Source: Holothuria scabra
Taxonomy: Eukaryota > Echinodermata > Holothuroidea > Aspidochirotida > Holothuriidae
DNA: 64,000 nt
Direction: 5' to 3'
Assembly: GCA_037179385.1 (NCBI GenBank)
Contig: CM074179.1
Location: forward strand, 72,406,719 to 72,470,718
Positions 9,851-20,679 of this stretch are shown piece by piece. Position 1 is the first letter of the stretch; every line of letters begins with the position of its first letter. The notes below the pieces were generated by a model that saw nothing but the letters and a program-made list of their open reading frames with translations, did not search any database and was not told the origin of the DNA. The translations under genes were made by a program, and so were the position numbers.

Positions 9851-12520
9851 TCACTTAACGCCCAGGGGATTATACGTTAACTGGTTCCTTTGTGGTTTCA
9901 TCTGAAAGTTGATGATTTGTTCCTTCAATTAAGATATTATCCATCCACGTCACACTGATGTAATCTTAGGAAGAAAGAGATGAGCACGTGACTGTGCACT
10001 GTAGCATCAAGCCTGCACCCGTAGTGCTACCCGCTAATCCTTTTAGTTGACGAATCAGCTGTTTGCATTTGTTGTGGTGACTTTCAAAGAATAACCTAAT
10101 TTTTGCTCCATGACAAATATGTAGAAGTTCTTTTTGTATTCGTGTGAACCTAAATATAAAACTGGACTAAATGAGGGAGAACGCTTAAAATTTGAGAAGT
10201 AAATAAAGATAAACTTACACTTAGTGTGCGTACTGGTTATCCAATTTGCCAATGTTGAACTCTGCTTTGTTTTTGCAGCCGTTTCAACATATTATCGAAT
10301 TAAATAAAAAAGGAAATAAAACCAGTTCAAACTTCATGGAGAGCACGTTTCTCAAAGACAATATGTGGCCATGACGTAAGGAAATCATTGACCTAGTTTG
10401 TTATGCAACTCATTTCCTTTGCTTCCATGGCTCATGTAAACAGTGTTGTACAAGAGAGGAACTGGAAACAAGGCGTTCTTTCGGATGAAAAGTCCAGCAT
10501 TAAAGTTCCATTGCTTCACCTTAATTTCAAACCTCATTTTTATGACCTTTCACTGTGCCTACACAAACATATGACTTGTAAGTAAATATAACGTTCTTTT
10601 GCGTTCCTTGAATACGAGTCATGGGTCATTTGGTTGAACTTAACGGCTTTAGGTAGCAACTTTGCAAAAGCTTTTATATTCCTGAACCTAATTTCAAAAG
10701 GTATGAATTACCTTCTCATTTGCCACATGGCTTAGTATCCAAGAATTTATTTTTTTTTTCAATTTTCCAACGTACCGCAGAACACTATAACCTCGTTTGA
10801 ACGGGGAAAATGCTTGATTCTTAAAGCTTTATGTTACTAATTAACCAGCAGGGAGTTTTTTAGGCTAGGACATTAACCCGTCAAAAAGAATTGCCCCACT
10901 TAATAAAAGGCTATTCCATTGTATCTGATCAAGCTTTATTTTGGTGTGTACACTTCAATTGATACATGTAAGCTTTGTGAATCTACCACAAGACATAACT
11001 GTGTAAGTCGTGTTTAACTGCACAGAAATATGTTATGGGAATGAAGTCTAGACCCCTTGGACTAGCAGTACACTATTAGCATAACTTACTAAGGAATATC
11101 AACTGAAGATTGAGGTTGGACTATTCCAATTTATTTTCAATGCTTTTAGACAATAGCCTGTGTGGAACACGTTTATTTCTGAATACAGTGAATATCTTTC
11201 AGCAGGGGGCTTTAATTTGGCAGCTCTCTGCTTTAAGGAAGGAACTTGGAGTGACTAATCGCAACGTTTTTTCTTTCATTGCTGCTCAACCATGAGTGAC
11301 AAGCAATGAAAACTTCTATCGGAATCTTCGATATTTGAGCTCTGTGATGAGACAGGTAACATGTTCACGGGTAAACTACACCCTGTTTGCATAATGCGTG
11401 TACACTGCTGAAATAATTGTAGGAGCTGCTATTCCACTAGAAATGTAAAGCTTTGAAATAACGTTTACGCAGTCAAGGTCACACACTGAAATCTGTCTCT
11501 TCTATCCTTCTTGGCATTTCTATTGCTTATACGGGATAAGAAATCACACGCAGGAAGTATTTGTCGTCTGCCAAGATTACTAAAGGTCTGACATGTCATG
11601 TTCCATGCACTGTCTCAGCATTCTTAGTCATCAGGAAATAACAGTAATTTTCTGTCACTTGTCGGTGACGCTTATGAAAAAGTATCATTTAGCTTGTATT
11701 TATTAATCGAATCAATAATTTATATGTGGCTAATTCAGGGAATTCAAGGAAACTTCTAAACTGTTTGTAAGAAAACAAAAAGAAGCAGGAGAAGAAAAAC
11801 AAAAGAAACAAACACCTTTTCTGCCTCTACAGCTTATTTGCATATCATGCCTTCTCAAGGGCGGGGCTAGATAAATTAATTTATTTCAGTTAACCAGTTG
11901 TTTCGATTTTGATTGTAACTGCTCTTTAAATGTTGGCGGTACAGACCTACTTATCAAAGTATTGTTTTGCATGAGCCATTTGGCCACGGGTTAGTTGCCT
12001 TGAATGAGATGGTGTTCCAGGGATAATTTAAAAGTAGTGCTCCGAGTAAAGGGCGGAAATAACCTATTTGACAGTTATTCAGCTTATCTTCTTTCCTTTT
12101 AGTGAGTCTAAACGTATTAGCATAAATTACGTTTCGTCTCCATCCAGATAACAGCTCACTGGCTGTAGAATTACAGGATAAAGGGTAAAGAAATATAGAA
12201 GGAAAGTAAAGCAAATGTGCGTCAATATTTTGAACTAATTGGGAACACTTTTTTCTGTATTCGTTATGTATAGTCATCAATTCATTTTGTTGTTACTTTT
12301 CCCGGGAAACTCTACCAATGTACGCTCCCTACGTTTCCATGATTTCAGAGAGCTTTTAAAGTGTCATACTAGTAAGGCATTATCAAGTAACTGTGCACAA
12401 TCGAAATGACTAAATATTGTCAATGTATTTAAATGTCGGCACATCATGTGACATCTGCTGCATTAGTATCTATCTTAGTGTTATTTCTTTTGGCGTTTCA
12501 TACAAGCAACACTCTGCACT
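9850..12520. other. Mostly unique DNA, no supported gene
   Basis: A good acceptor (CTGCTTTGTTTTTGCAG) ends at 10279 and is followed by a 31-codon frame (PFQHIIELNKKGNK and onward) to a TGA at about 10373, with a GTAAGG just after. This could be a small plus-strand exon, but nothing links to it. The other short ORFs (10403-10585, 11110-11295, 11954-12280) lack splice context and protein-like signatures. Confidence 0.4.
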
Positions 12521-12522
12521 AT

Positions 12523-12897
12523 AACGCCCCGTTCACACTATGCAACTTGATGCGACGCAACTCATTGCAACGGGATTGTTCAGACGCGTTGCAAAGTGTG
12601 GAACCGAACATGTTTGGTCGCATGAAACTGGAACGTGCAACTGACAACAATGACGGACTTCTAGAATGAAACTTGCAAAATCAGTCAATCGAAATGGACA
12701 GAACACATTCTTGTGTCTTCAACAAAACGAAAAAAGACTAAGTTAAACTTTAGAATTTTGCGTGAATCGCTTAATGGACCTGCGACTTGTTGCATAATGT
12801 CGACACTAAGCTCTTAAACTAGTTTGTCGTCAGTCGCTCATCACGACAAGACAGTCTTGTCGCAATAAGTCGCGTCGCATAGTATGGACGGGGCTTA
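12523..12897. mobile_element. 375-bp inverted-repeat element (MITE)
   Basis: The left end TAACGCCCCGTTCACACTAT matches the reverse complement of the right end, TAAGCCCCGTCCATACTATG. The pairing continues through GCAACTTGATGCGACG against GCGACGCGACTTATT. The interior has more inverted pieces built on TTGCAACG and GTCGCAAT motifs. No transposase is encoded. The overlapping 78-codon frame at 12433-12669 runs across its left end and is not credible as a gene. Confidence 0.8.
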
Positions 12898-12899
12898 CA

Positions 12900-14055
12900 T
12901 TTACGCAGATCTCTAGCTATTTTGTTGCCTTACGGGGTGTTTCCCTGCATGAGATACTTTGAATGCTCTATTTATGTGAATGCGTGGGTAAGATGATGGG
13001 ACAAGAGTCTCAGGTGGTCTTTTGTTTTTGTACTTACGCAAAAGTGGACTTTTCTTCTGCTGATAATTGAGGTAGAATGAAAAGTGCCCTATGACCTTGC
13101 AATGAATGAATAAAAAATTTTCAACAACAAAAAGAAAACAAAGATATCAAACAAGAAAGGGAAACTGAAAGCCGTCATATGAAAAAATTTAATTAGAACT
13201 ACCTTGCCAAACATTTGAAAAAGTATTTACTAAGCCTTACAGAATGTTCCATTTACTATATACAATGCTTAATTACATTTTAACATTTTTTTGTAAATAT
13301 ACGAATTAATAAGTAAACATTAGGTAAATGTAGATAATTTCGTACATCGTAAAAATAAGTGTATTACATATTAAGCTGCTTAGTATACTAATGGCAATAC
13401 ATACATTCAAAGACAGCAAACCGTTGGGCTTATTGCGTCCTTACAAAATTATAATGACACTTGTTAAGCCCGGGTTAAATTGCCACGACTAAAGTAGCGT
13501 GCTCAATGAGGGAGGGGTATGGCACCCTACAGGTCTTTGCGGTATAGTTGAGGGAAATCAATCGGAAGTATTCTGACCAAGTCTGACGGCGCAAGAGGAG
13601 CACGCCCCATCAGTGTCATGTATGTTTAAATATGCCTCAAAATGTTTATAAAATAGTACCAATTTGCACCACAGCCCTCCGAAGATCGACACATTCAAAT
13701 GTTGCGGGGACATCTATCTCCGTAAACTCTCCGAAGAGGACAGCTATAATCAAACCTTGCCGACCCTATCAGTCACTGAAATTTCTAAGATGTTTTCTTT
13801 TTCAATGAATTTGTATCAGCAAACAAACAGAGACTGTTGACATTCCCTTATATCATCAATCTTCATATTGGTCATTAGGAGGTACCACTATTCGGTGCCG
13901 CCATAGACCCCCTCACAGGTTAGTTGGGGAGAAGAAATCACCGTTTGCACGCCCATCTCACAATTTCTGCCGTACGCCACTCCCCGAGACTAGACAGGAC
14001 TTACTCATCGCAAGCAGTTTGTATTTATTAGAATACTCTAGGGAACTGGCTGCAT
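12900..14055. other. No gene seen
   Basis: AT-rich and apparently unique. No supported exon, RNA gene or repeat was recognised. Confidence 0.5.
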
Positions 14056-14057
14056 CC

Positions 14058-14212
14058 AACTACGACGGCGCATGTTTAATCGAGTGTGGGCTTACGACAC
14101 AAGGGAACTAGACAAAATTTTAGTCGTGAATTTGTTCACACTGTTTCGAGGCGACGATTAAGTTGCGTAAGGTCGTGGATAGTCGCAGCGGTGTAACCCG
14201 GGCGTCGTAGTT
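14058..14212. mobile_element. Small ~155-bp inverted-repeat element
   Basis: AACTACGACGGCGC at the left end is mirrored by GGGCGTCGTAGTT at the right end (13-14 bp inverted repeat). The interior has GACGATT and TTAGTCGTG pieces that extend weak self-complementarity. No ORF. It is likely a short MITE; the target duplication was not resolved. Confidence 0.6.
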
Positions 14213-14214
14213 AA

Positions 14215-17080
14215 ACTAAATCGTATGCATTTTCCTTCAAACATTTATTATGAAGTCATTGATCTTTTCTTCGAATAAATTATAAATGTCAAACATCGTG
14301 TTTTATATTGAGCAAAAAGTATTGGAAGAATGAATTTAAAAACACGTACAACATTTACAATATTTATAACATAATAATAGGTTGCAGTTAACCCCCTTAT
14401 CGATAAAATACATAAGTGTAACAACTAATTCTGAATGAAACAACCATTTGTTACGTAAACAACTTCACTTGGCATAGTAAAACAAATCAAACATTCAAGC
14501 ACATCACTGTAAAAAAGGCTGTTATATACAAGAATGAAATAGTCCTACATGTCCCAATAAAGTTCCTTTACGACAAGTTATGTGTGGAACAGATAAAATT
14601 CTTTTCTTAATGGAGCGAGCTTAAGCATATCTTTTACTTGCAATTAATCCGTAAAGCATCTATTATTTACGGTGACAATCACCTTCGGTGAGAAAATACT
14701 AAACAAAGAAAGATAAAGAAACGCCCTCTTCTTTCGTCAACATTGACTTAGGGGTGGATGAGAAAACATGCTGTAGGGCAGTATACAGACTACTGGAAGC
14801 TAGAGCTGCAACAGCCATGCGGGGCACAGTCGGCTAGTTAGCTAGTACGCCCGAGAGTGCTTCAGTGCTGGGCGCAACTTGCTTCGTTGGCTGGACACTC
14901 GATTTTAATGGCATGTCCAGTGGGAGGAAAGCCTAAGTGCCGGAGAAAAATCTACGCAGATCGAGCGGGATTTAAACGCAATGCAGGTCTTGGTTTTCAA
15001 ACCTTAAAGGTGAAATTTTGTCGCCTTGGGCAGCCTAGACTTAGGGCGCCCATAAAGAGCTGGGGAAATAACGGGGGGAAAAGAGTATTACCTCGGTCGG
15101 GGGATTTGCCTGCCTCCTCGGTTTGAATATTAAGTAGCATGTAGTCTACCTCTTCACGGTCGTCGAATTGTTTAATAAATATGTGTTTATTCAAATGTGA
15201 GAAAATAGTTTAGAAACAAAGAACGAAACCAAAAGGGACCCTCAACTACATTTCTACAAACATATGTGTTGGCACGACCCACCTGCACACTTAAATGTGG
15301 AAAAAGGTGCACAACATCCTGCTGCTTGAAGTCTTTAATTCAATCTTAGACAAAGAACGTAGCAAAATTGCTCGATTCCTCAAAATCAGCTCGGTGAACA
15401 ACTATCCATGACAAGGCTTATTTTCCCTCTATCAACAAAGACTTCAAATATGCCCTATTTTCTCTCAAGTTCCTAAAATCGACAAAAATTTGTAAGGTTG
15501 TTTTAAACGTTCGTCTCCGTTGAATTTACACAGTACGATCACAAGGTATCGGCTAACTTATGGCGCTATTTAGCTATGCGGCTTTAGAAACTATTACACA
15601 CATGAACAGCTAGTAGGCACATATCTCAGACTAGATTTCATGATTGCACGTTAACTTGATACAATAACACGTCAGTTGTTTGGTAACATGTTTTACACAA
15701 TATTTATGCAGAGTTGAACTGAAAGTGGTTGACAATTTGATGCATCAGTCTCGCCAATTAAAGTATGTGGGCCGGGTAAAATGAAAGACTTGTCAGGCGT
15801 GTGCCAAATCCGATCCTCCCAACTTGAAAAGCTGCACATCGGTCTGTGCTGATTGCCTGATATATAAAGTGCCCAATATTTTTTTCAGTATTGCAGCAGG
15901 TGGCGGTGCCAAAATCTCAAAAATTGGGGGCGTAGATGCAAAGGAAAATGTTGGGAAAATTTTTTCGCGAACAGAGGGAAGAGAACGCAAAAGCTGCGTT
16001 CTGTGGATGCGGTCTAGCAGGAAGGTGTTAGCCTACTAGTGATTCCTCCTCGGGTGTAGGGTAAAAGTCCCTGTGAGGTTCCAGGTGTCAAAACCTCCGG
16101 AACTCTGGTCGAATAAAGTAAGTCTCAGGAGAGGTACATTATGTATTCTTTTCGTTTGACCCGACTCCTTACTAACCTAATTTGAGAAGGGGGGGGGGGG
16201 AACAAGGGAAAAACCTGACAGGCAATTTCAACCTAACGCCCCTCTACCGCAGACACTGATAGTAGCTGAAAAAAATTAATACTGAAGTAATTGAAAACTA
16301 ATGGTCTTACTGTTTTATGTCTTGTGAGTTTTTTACGTAAACCTTTAAATGGTAACCTTCCAAGACTGGTTCAAAGACAACTCAAAGTTATCGCAATCAT
16401 GTTTGTTCTCACATTAAAAAAAAATCAGTGCTTCGGGATTGGGGGAAAATTTGGATGGATCCAATCAGTAAACAACTTTTTGTCCCCAGAAAAGGCCGTT
16501 AACTCCTACATTTAGACATTTTTCATTGAATGTAGCCAGCAGTTCAGAGGGGAACGAACCCTGTAAGCCGTCATTTCTGATTGTAATGCCACCATAGTTT
16601 TGACCAAAATGCCTTCCAGATGGCTGAAAATACCATTTCTCGGGTCTTGCGAGTTGCATCAAACAATATCTGCTTTAAAATTAAAACAGTTACGGCGTTC
16701 TTCCATCGATTGATCGAAAGAACAATTTAATAACTTGAACCTTAAGAATCCATCGAAATGCAGCCTTCTTCGAATATGAAACCATTTGTCAAGAGACCAT
16801 TTTCCTCGTTACACATTTAAGAAAGGTTACACAAGGAAACAACGATAAAATAAACCGTAAAAACAGCAAATAAAATGTCTTTACATTGCAGAATTTGGTT
16901 CATTTCTAATAATCCGTAAGACGCTATTCCATCCAACTTATCAGTTAGACAGTAGTCCATCCAACTGAGCAATGTAAAGTTTCTAGTCTGAGTCAAAAAT
17001 TGTCCTTCTATCCTCTAACTATTCTATGGTTAAACTCGATCTACTTCGTAAATCACAGTTAGATGCTCACAACTTGGATG
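14215..17080. other. No supported gene
   Basis: Mixed AT-rich sequence with a G-run near 16190-16200. ORFs at 14857-15126, 15824-16039 and 16291-16515 have no splice context and uneven composition. The part next to 17080 is presumably the 3' UTR and downstream flank of the minus-strand gene that ends at 17084. I saw no clear AATAAA on the minus strand directly after that stop. Confidence 0.45.
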
Positions 17081-17083
17081 GAG

Positions 17084-17941
17084 TCAGGTTCTACCCTTAA
17101 GAGCAAGCAAATCCGACTCAACATGAGGAACAATTTCATACAACTCCCTACATGTACTACAAATATCCACTGTGGAGTTCTGCATGGCATGATATTGCTC
17201 TTGTAGTTTCTCTTCGAGAGCGTCCTCCGCCTGATTAGTAAGGGTAATCAAGTTACCGCGAAGTTTTGACAAAGATATAGACGACTGTAATAGGCATTCT
17301 ATGATTGTGTCTAATGCTGGTATCAAATCTTTTTCTAATATATTTTTAGCAGCTTCACTCAACTTTGATTCTTTTCCAGCTCTTGTTGCACTTTGCTCTA
17401 AGCGTGTTTGATTTTCTGAGTACCCGAAGTTTATCACCCAACCAATTATCAAAATTTTCATACCAGTATCCCAACGACCGTATGACTCTGCTGATTTTTC
17501 TAGTTTTTCCTTTTCAATAGCTTTGTCAATTGACATTTGTTTAACCTTCATGGCTAATGTATTCGCAGACATTTTATTACTCTTTAAATTACCAGTGAGT
17601 TGAACATGGTTTTTATATTCTTGTTGACATCTTTCGTGTAGTTTTGTAAGTTCAGCAGTAATATCCCCAAGCTTTGAAAGCCAAACCTCAAAATCAAAGC
17701 CAGACCATTTAGTGACAAAATGTCTAAGTGTTTCTAAAAACTCAATACAAGATGGTACAGCAAAATCCGCGTAGTTACTAACATCTTGTCTTATATTGTC
17801 TCGAAGTTTGTTTAGTTCTTCAGCGGAATAACCCGTTGAATCAAACACGTTCACTTGAGCGATGGATATCAGTGACTTTGTAAACTTTTCCAACTGCGTG
17901 GGTAACGTTTTCAAATTTTCAGATATTTCAGTACAAGACAT
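17084..17941 (-). CDS. 285-aa all-helical protein, tandem paralogue 1
   Basis: One uninterrupted reading frame with gene-like composition. The start ATG (17939-17941) is preceded directly by TTTAATTTTCTTCCTTACAG, a textbook 3' splice site, so the coding exon probably follows an intron in the 5' UTR. The protein looks almost wholly helical: amphipathic helices at about 1-135, a short hydrophobic stretch MKILIIGWVINFGY at 161-174, then more helices with coiled-coil character to 285. Blocks shared with the neighbour at 18353-19408 are LRDNIRQD...VPSC (47-65), FEVWLSKL (84-91), KDLIPAL (204-210) and CRELYEIVPHVESDLLAL (264-281). No signal peptide or known enzyme motif was seen. I do not recognise the family. 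The helix - hydrophobic hairpin - helix plan recalls ClyA/Xax-type helical pore formers, but an intracellular helical scaffold is equally possible. Confidence 0.85.
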   Translation of the reverse strand: MSCTEISENLKTLPTQLEKFTKSLISIAQVNVFDSTGYSAEELNKLRDNIRQDVSNYADFAVPSCIEFLETLRHFVTKWSGFDFEVWLSKLGDITAELTKLHERCQQEYKNHVQLTGNLKSNKMSANTLAMKVKQMSIDKAIEKEKLEKSAESYGRWDTGMKILIIGWVINFGYSENQTRLEQSATRAGKESKLSEAAKNILEKDLIPALDTIIECLLQSSISLSKLRGNLITLTNQAEDALEEKLQEQYHAMQNSTVDICSTCRELYEIVPHVESDLLALKGRT

Positions 17942-18352
17942 CTGTAAGGAAGAAAATTAAATCCGTAGGTGTATGCGAATGTTATCCCTACCGTAAGCAA
18001 CAGGAAACCTTCCAGAGAAATCTGCTGATCGCAAACCCATATTATCAATGTCGAAAACCTATGGATAACTGATGGATATCAAAATACAGGAAAAAAATTT
18101 CACGGAAATTTTGCTTTCGTTACCCTTATACCCATATCTTACTCTAGGAAAGGCTCTTGCTACATAATAAATATGGGTGGATATGAAAGAGTTTTTATTA
18201 TCCTAGAATATATGTGTTCCATCATTATCAGAATAAAACAGTTTTTTTAAAAAATCTATCCTTTGCTACTTTACTCATTTTAACTTGTGGAAAACAACGG
18301 TAATTTCACCTTTAAAGAATGAAATGAGAACTGTATCATTGGGTGTGAGATT
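17942..18352. other. Intergenic spacer and probable 5' UTR intron
   Basis: This holds the acceptor used by the 285-aa gene. On the minus strand it also holds the 3' flank of the upstream paralogue, including an AATAAA (complement of 18194-18199) about 155 bases after that gene's stop. The first exon and promoter of the 285-aa gene were not located; they could lie here or upstream of the paralogue. Confidence 0.5.
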
Positions 18353-19408
18353 TTACACTGAACTCCCTAAGAATTTTTCAATGGCAGTGAGGTCGGATTC
18401 CAAATTTGGGATGGCGGCATAATATTTTTGGCAACTTGCTTGAACTGAAGCGGCTGCCTCACTCATCATGCTGTGGTGTTCAAGAGCCGTTTGGCTAATG
18501 TCTTTTGGTGGTGATGACACAGCTTTTGTCTCATTAGAAATCGAATCATTTTTCCTACTGTGACCTTCGTCGTTAACTATGTTGCCAGAGTCTTCATTTA
18601 TACAATTTTTCGGATTGGGGTTATCTATTATAAAATCGCTACTTGCCCCGTCATGATGGTCGAAATTACTTTTCAAAGTGGCTGCGGCTATGTCTGCGTC
18701 AAAATCGGTCCTACTGTCTTTCGATATGTTAGTAAATTGTTGCAGTTCCTTCTCAATTTCGGCAAAAAAGGTACATATATGCCTTATGTTTTCAAAAAAC
18801 TCATTTATTGAGGGTACTATATCACTTTTTACAACATCAATACATTTTCCTTTCCCTTCCTCTTCTTTCGGATCGGTTATGGGGTCTCTACAGCTTTCCT
18901 TGGATACAAAATGTTTTACTATAGGTATGCTACTGCAATATTTATTAGAATTACTCCTTTGCTCCTTTTCTTCGCGGAGCCGTCGTATGTACCCGGAGAA
19001 GTCACATTCAATTTTGTTGAGAGCAGATTTTTTTTCCTGGAAATGAGCTTCAATTTCACTAATTTCTTTCAGATGTCTTTCATTTTCCTTGTATAACCTT
19101 ACTTTAATCAGCAATCGATCCACTCTTTTCAACCAAGACTCAAACTTATAGTTCTTGTATTCATTAAAAAATGTAGAAATGTTGTCAACCATTTTGTTGC
19201 ATGAGGGCAGTGCTTTTCTCACGTAAAAAGTGGCATCAATCGCTGTCTGGTCTCGCAGTTGTTTAAACTCAAGCCACCATTCCGCCTGCGACGAGTCATC
19301 ATATTTCATATACAATGATATGAAAGCCGACGAGAATTTACGAATACTTTCCGAAAAGCTTTCGAGTTTAGTTTTAAGATTTCTTGTGGTTGTTTCAGAC
19401 ACTGCCAT
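18353..19408 (-). CDS. 351-aa all-helical protein, tandem paralogue 2
   Basis: I start the protein at the ATG at 19406-19408 (MAVSETTTRN), not at an in-frame ATG 36 bases upstream. A splice acceptor, TTCACACTGAATCTCCAG, abuts the 19408 ATG, as it does in the neighbour. Residues 1-225 are helical and align with paralogue 1 (LRDQTAID...LPSC at 51-70, FESWLKRV at 89-96, KSDIVPSI at 194-201). Residues ~225-310 form a polar insert rich in Asp, Asn and Ser that paralogue 1 lacks. The C-terminus CQKYYAAIPNLESDLTAI (326-343) matches the neighbour's. The central hydrophobic stretch of paralogue 1 is reduced here to SSIPIVKHFV (159-168). AATAAA lies ~155 bases past the stop. Same strand, ~410 bases upstream of the neighbour: a tandem duplication followed by strong divergence. 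Function unknown. Confidence 0.85.
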   Translation of the reverse strand: MAVSETTTRNLKTKLESFSESIRKFSSAFISLYMKYDDSSQAEWWLEFKQLRDQTAIDATFYVRKALPSCNKMVDNISTFFNEYKNYKFESWLKRVDRLLIKVRLYKENERHLKEISEIEAHFQEKKSALNKIECDFSGYIRRLREEKEQRSNSNKYCSSIPIVKHFVSKESCRDPITDPKEEEGKGKCIDVVKSDIVPSINEFFENIRHICTFFAEIEKELQQFTNISKDSRTDFDADIAAATLKSNFDHHDGASSDFIIDNPNPKNCINEDSGNIVNDEGHSRKNDSISNETKAVSSPPKDISQTALEHHSMMSEAAASVQASCQKYYAAIPNLESDLTAIEKFLGSSV

Positions 19409-19441
19409 CTGGAGATTCAGTGTGAAAAATTTATAATATAT
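19389..19441 (-). promoter_or_regulatory. 3' splice acceptor fused to the start codon
   Basis: On the minus strand an intron-like, T-rich stretch ends in CTCCAG immediately before the ATG of the 351-aa gene. The neighbour gene has the same arrangement (CTTCCTTACAG|ATG). A shared acceptor-ATG junction in two diverged paralogues suggests that an ancestral 5' UTR intron was copied with the gene. It also fixes both starts. Confidence 0.65.
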
Positions 19442-19639
19442 CACGGTATATGATTGTCTTTGTTACATAACAAACTAAGGTAAAACTTTGAATTCTTTGT
19501 GGCAAAGATTGGGTTAAAATTTCTTCCTTTAATCTCCCAGAAGCCTTCAGTTCCTTGGAGTGTCAACGTATACACTAAGTCAATATAGCTTTCGCCATAA
19601 TGGAAGCTGTGAAACGGTACGCTACATTTCAAGTACTAC

Positions 19640-20150
19640 AACAGTCTTTAACGGTTTCCATACCCTTACTAGTAATATCATATAACAGATGCTCTAATAC
19701 CACGGTTGAAAATTAGGAGTGAAAGCGTGGAACTATGGAAGGATGTTAAGTTTGGTGGTTTTTGCATGGCGATACACTGCAAACACAAATTAGTCAAACA
19801 GTACATGAATCGACCAATCACGTTGGTCAACAATATTGACTAATATTTGACCCAGTTGAATTGGTTTCTAACAAATATTCAGCCTCCTTGACTAAGTTTT
19901 GACTGACATTCTTGAATGCATTACTACGAAATTAGTCAGATATCATCACACATTAGTCAAATATGAGTGAATAACGTGGGTTCAGACCAGGGCCATCGCT
20001 TAGGTCTCATATTCCAGGAGGGGGTGTCATGGTCCCAAATTCCGATTGGGTGGATATTTTTGCAACTAGATGGAGGACCACCAGGCCAGTTTCGGAGAAT
20101 ATGAAAACATGAGGCATGAATGTCTGGTGAAATAAATCTAAGAGCGCGAG
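19640..20150. other. No gene; weak inverted and direct short motifs
   Basis: Around 19770-19975 the motif ATTAGTCAAA and its relatives (TTGACTAA, TTTGACTAATA) recur on both strands, suggesting a decayed palindromic element. No coding exon was recognised. The promoter of the 351-aa gene may lie here, but no specific element was identified. Confidence 0.4.
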
Positions 20151-20157
20151 GCTTGCG

Positions 20158-20672
20158 ACTCTCTAAGCGAGGCGCCACTATTGGTGGAGCTCGGAAAGCA
20201 CAAAAATTTTTGAAAAGTTACGCCTTAGATAGCCGGAAACGGCATTTCCATGGTGCGAGCTAGGCCTACACAGGCATTTTCAGCATGGATGGAACAAATT
20301 AACGTTACCCTTTACAGATCTGGAGTTTGGGGGTATAAACCTTTGAAAACGAGAAAAACGACTGTCTAAGCGGAGTGCCACCATTGGTTGGCGCGGAGCG
20401 TACAAAAAATTGTGAAATATCACGACCCCTAAGACAGCTGGAAACGGCATTTTCCAGGCTGGTACAAAGAAGGCCTACACATGCATTTTTAGCAGGGTTG
20501 GAATATTTTAACGTGACACACTACGGATCTGAAGCAATGAGGATAAACCTTAGCAGACCAGAAAAATGATTATCCCAGCTGATCACCGCCGTCACTTGGC
20601 GAGGAGAGTACAGAAAATTTTGAAAAACTGCTACCTCCCAGATAGCCGGAAATGGCATTTCCCAGGTTTTTA
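20158..20672. repeat. Tandem array of ~205-bp units (2.5 copies)
   Basis: Units begin near 20160, 20363 and 20571. Each has a ...AAGCG..GTGCCAC.ATTGG...GGCG start, an AAAATTTTGAAAA block and AGCCGGAAACGGCATTTCCA. The third is truncated. A further partial unit lies at 21055-21155 (AAGTGCCACGATAGTTGGCG). The same module occurs at 60020-60110 inside a GTGGCGTCA-ended element, so the array is probably transposon-derived. Confidence 0.75.
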
Positions 20673-20679
20673 TAAGCCC

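Noticed and set aside
14857..15126. 89-codon plus-strand ORF with Cys and basic residues
   Set aside because: No splice signals frame it, its start lies in unremarkable sequence, and an opposing frame overlaps it.
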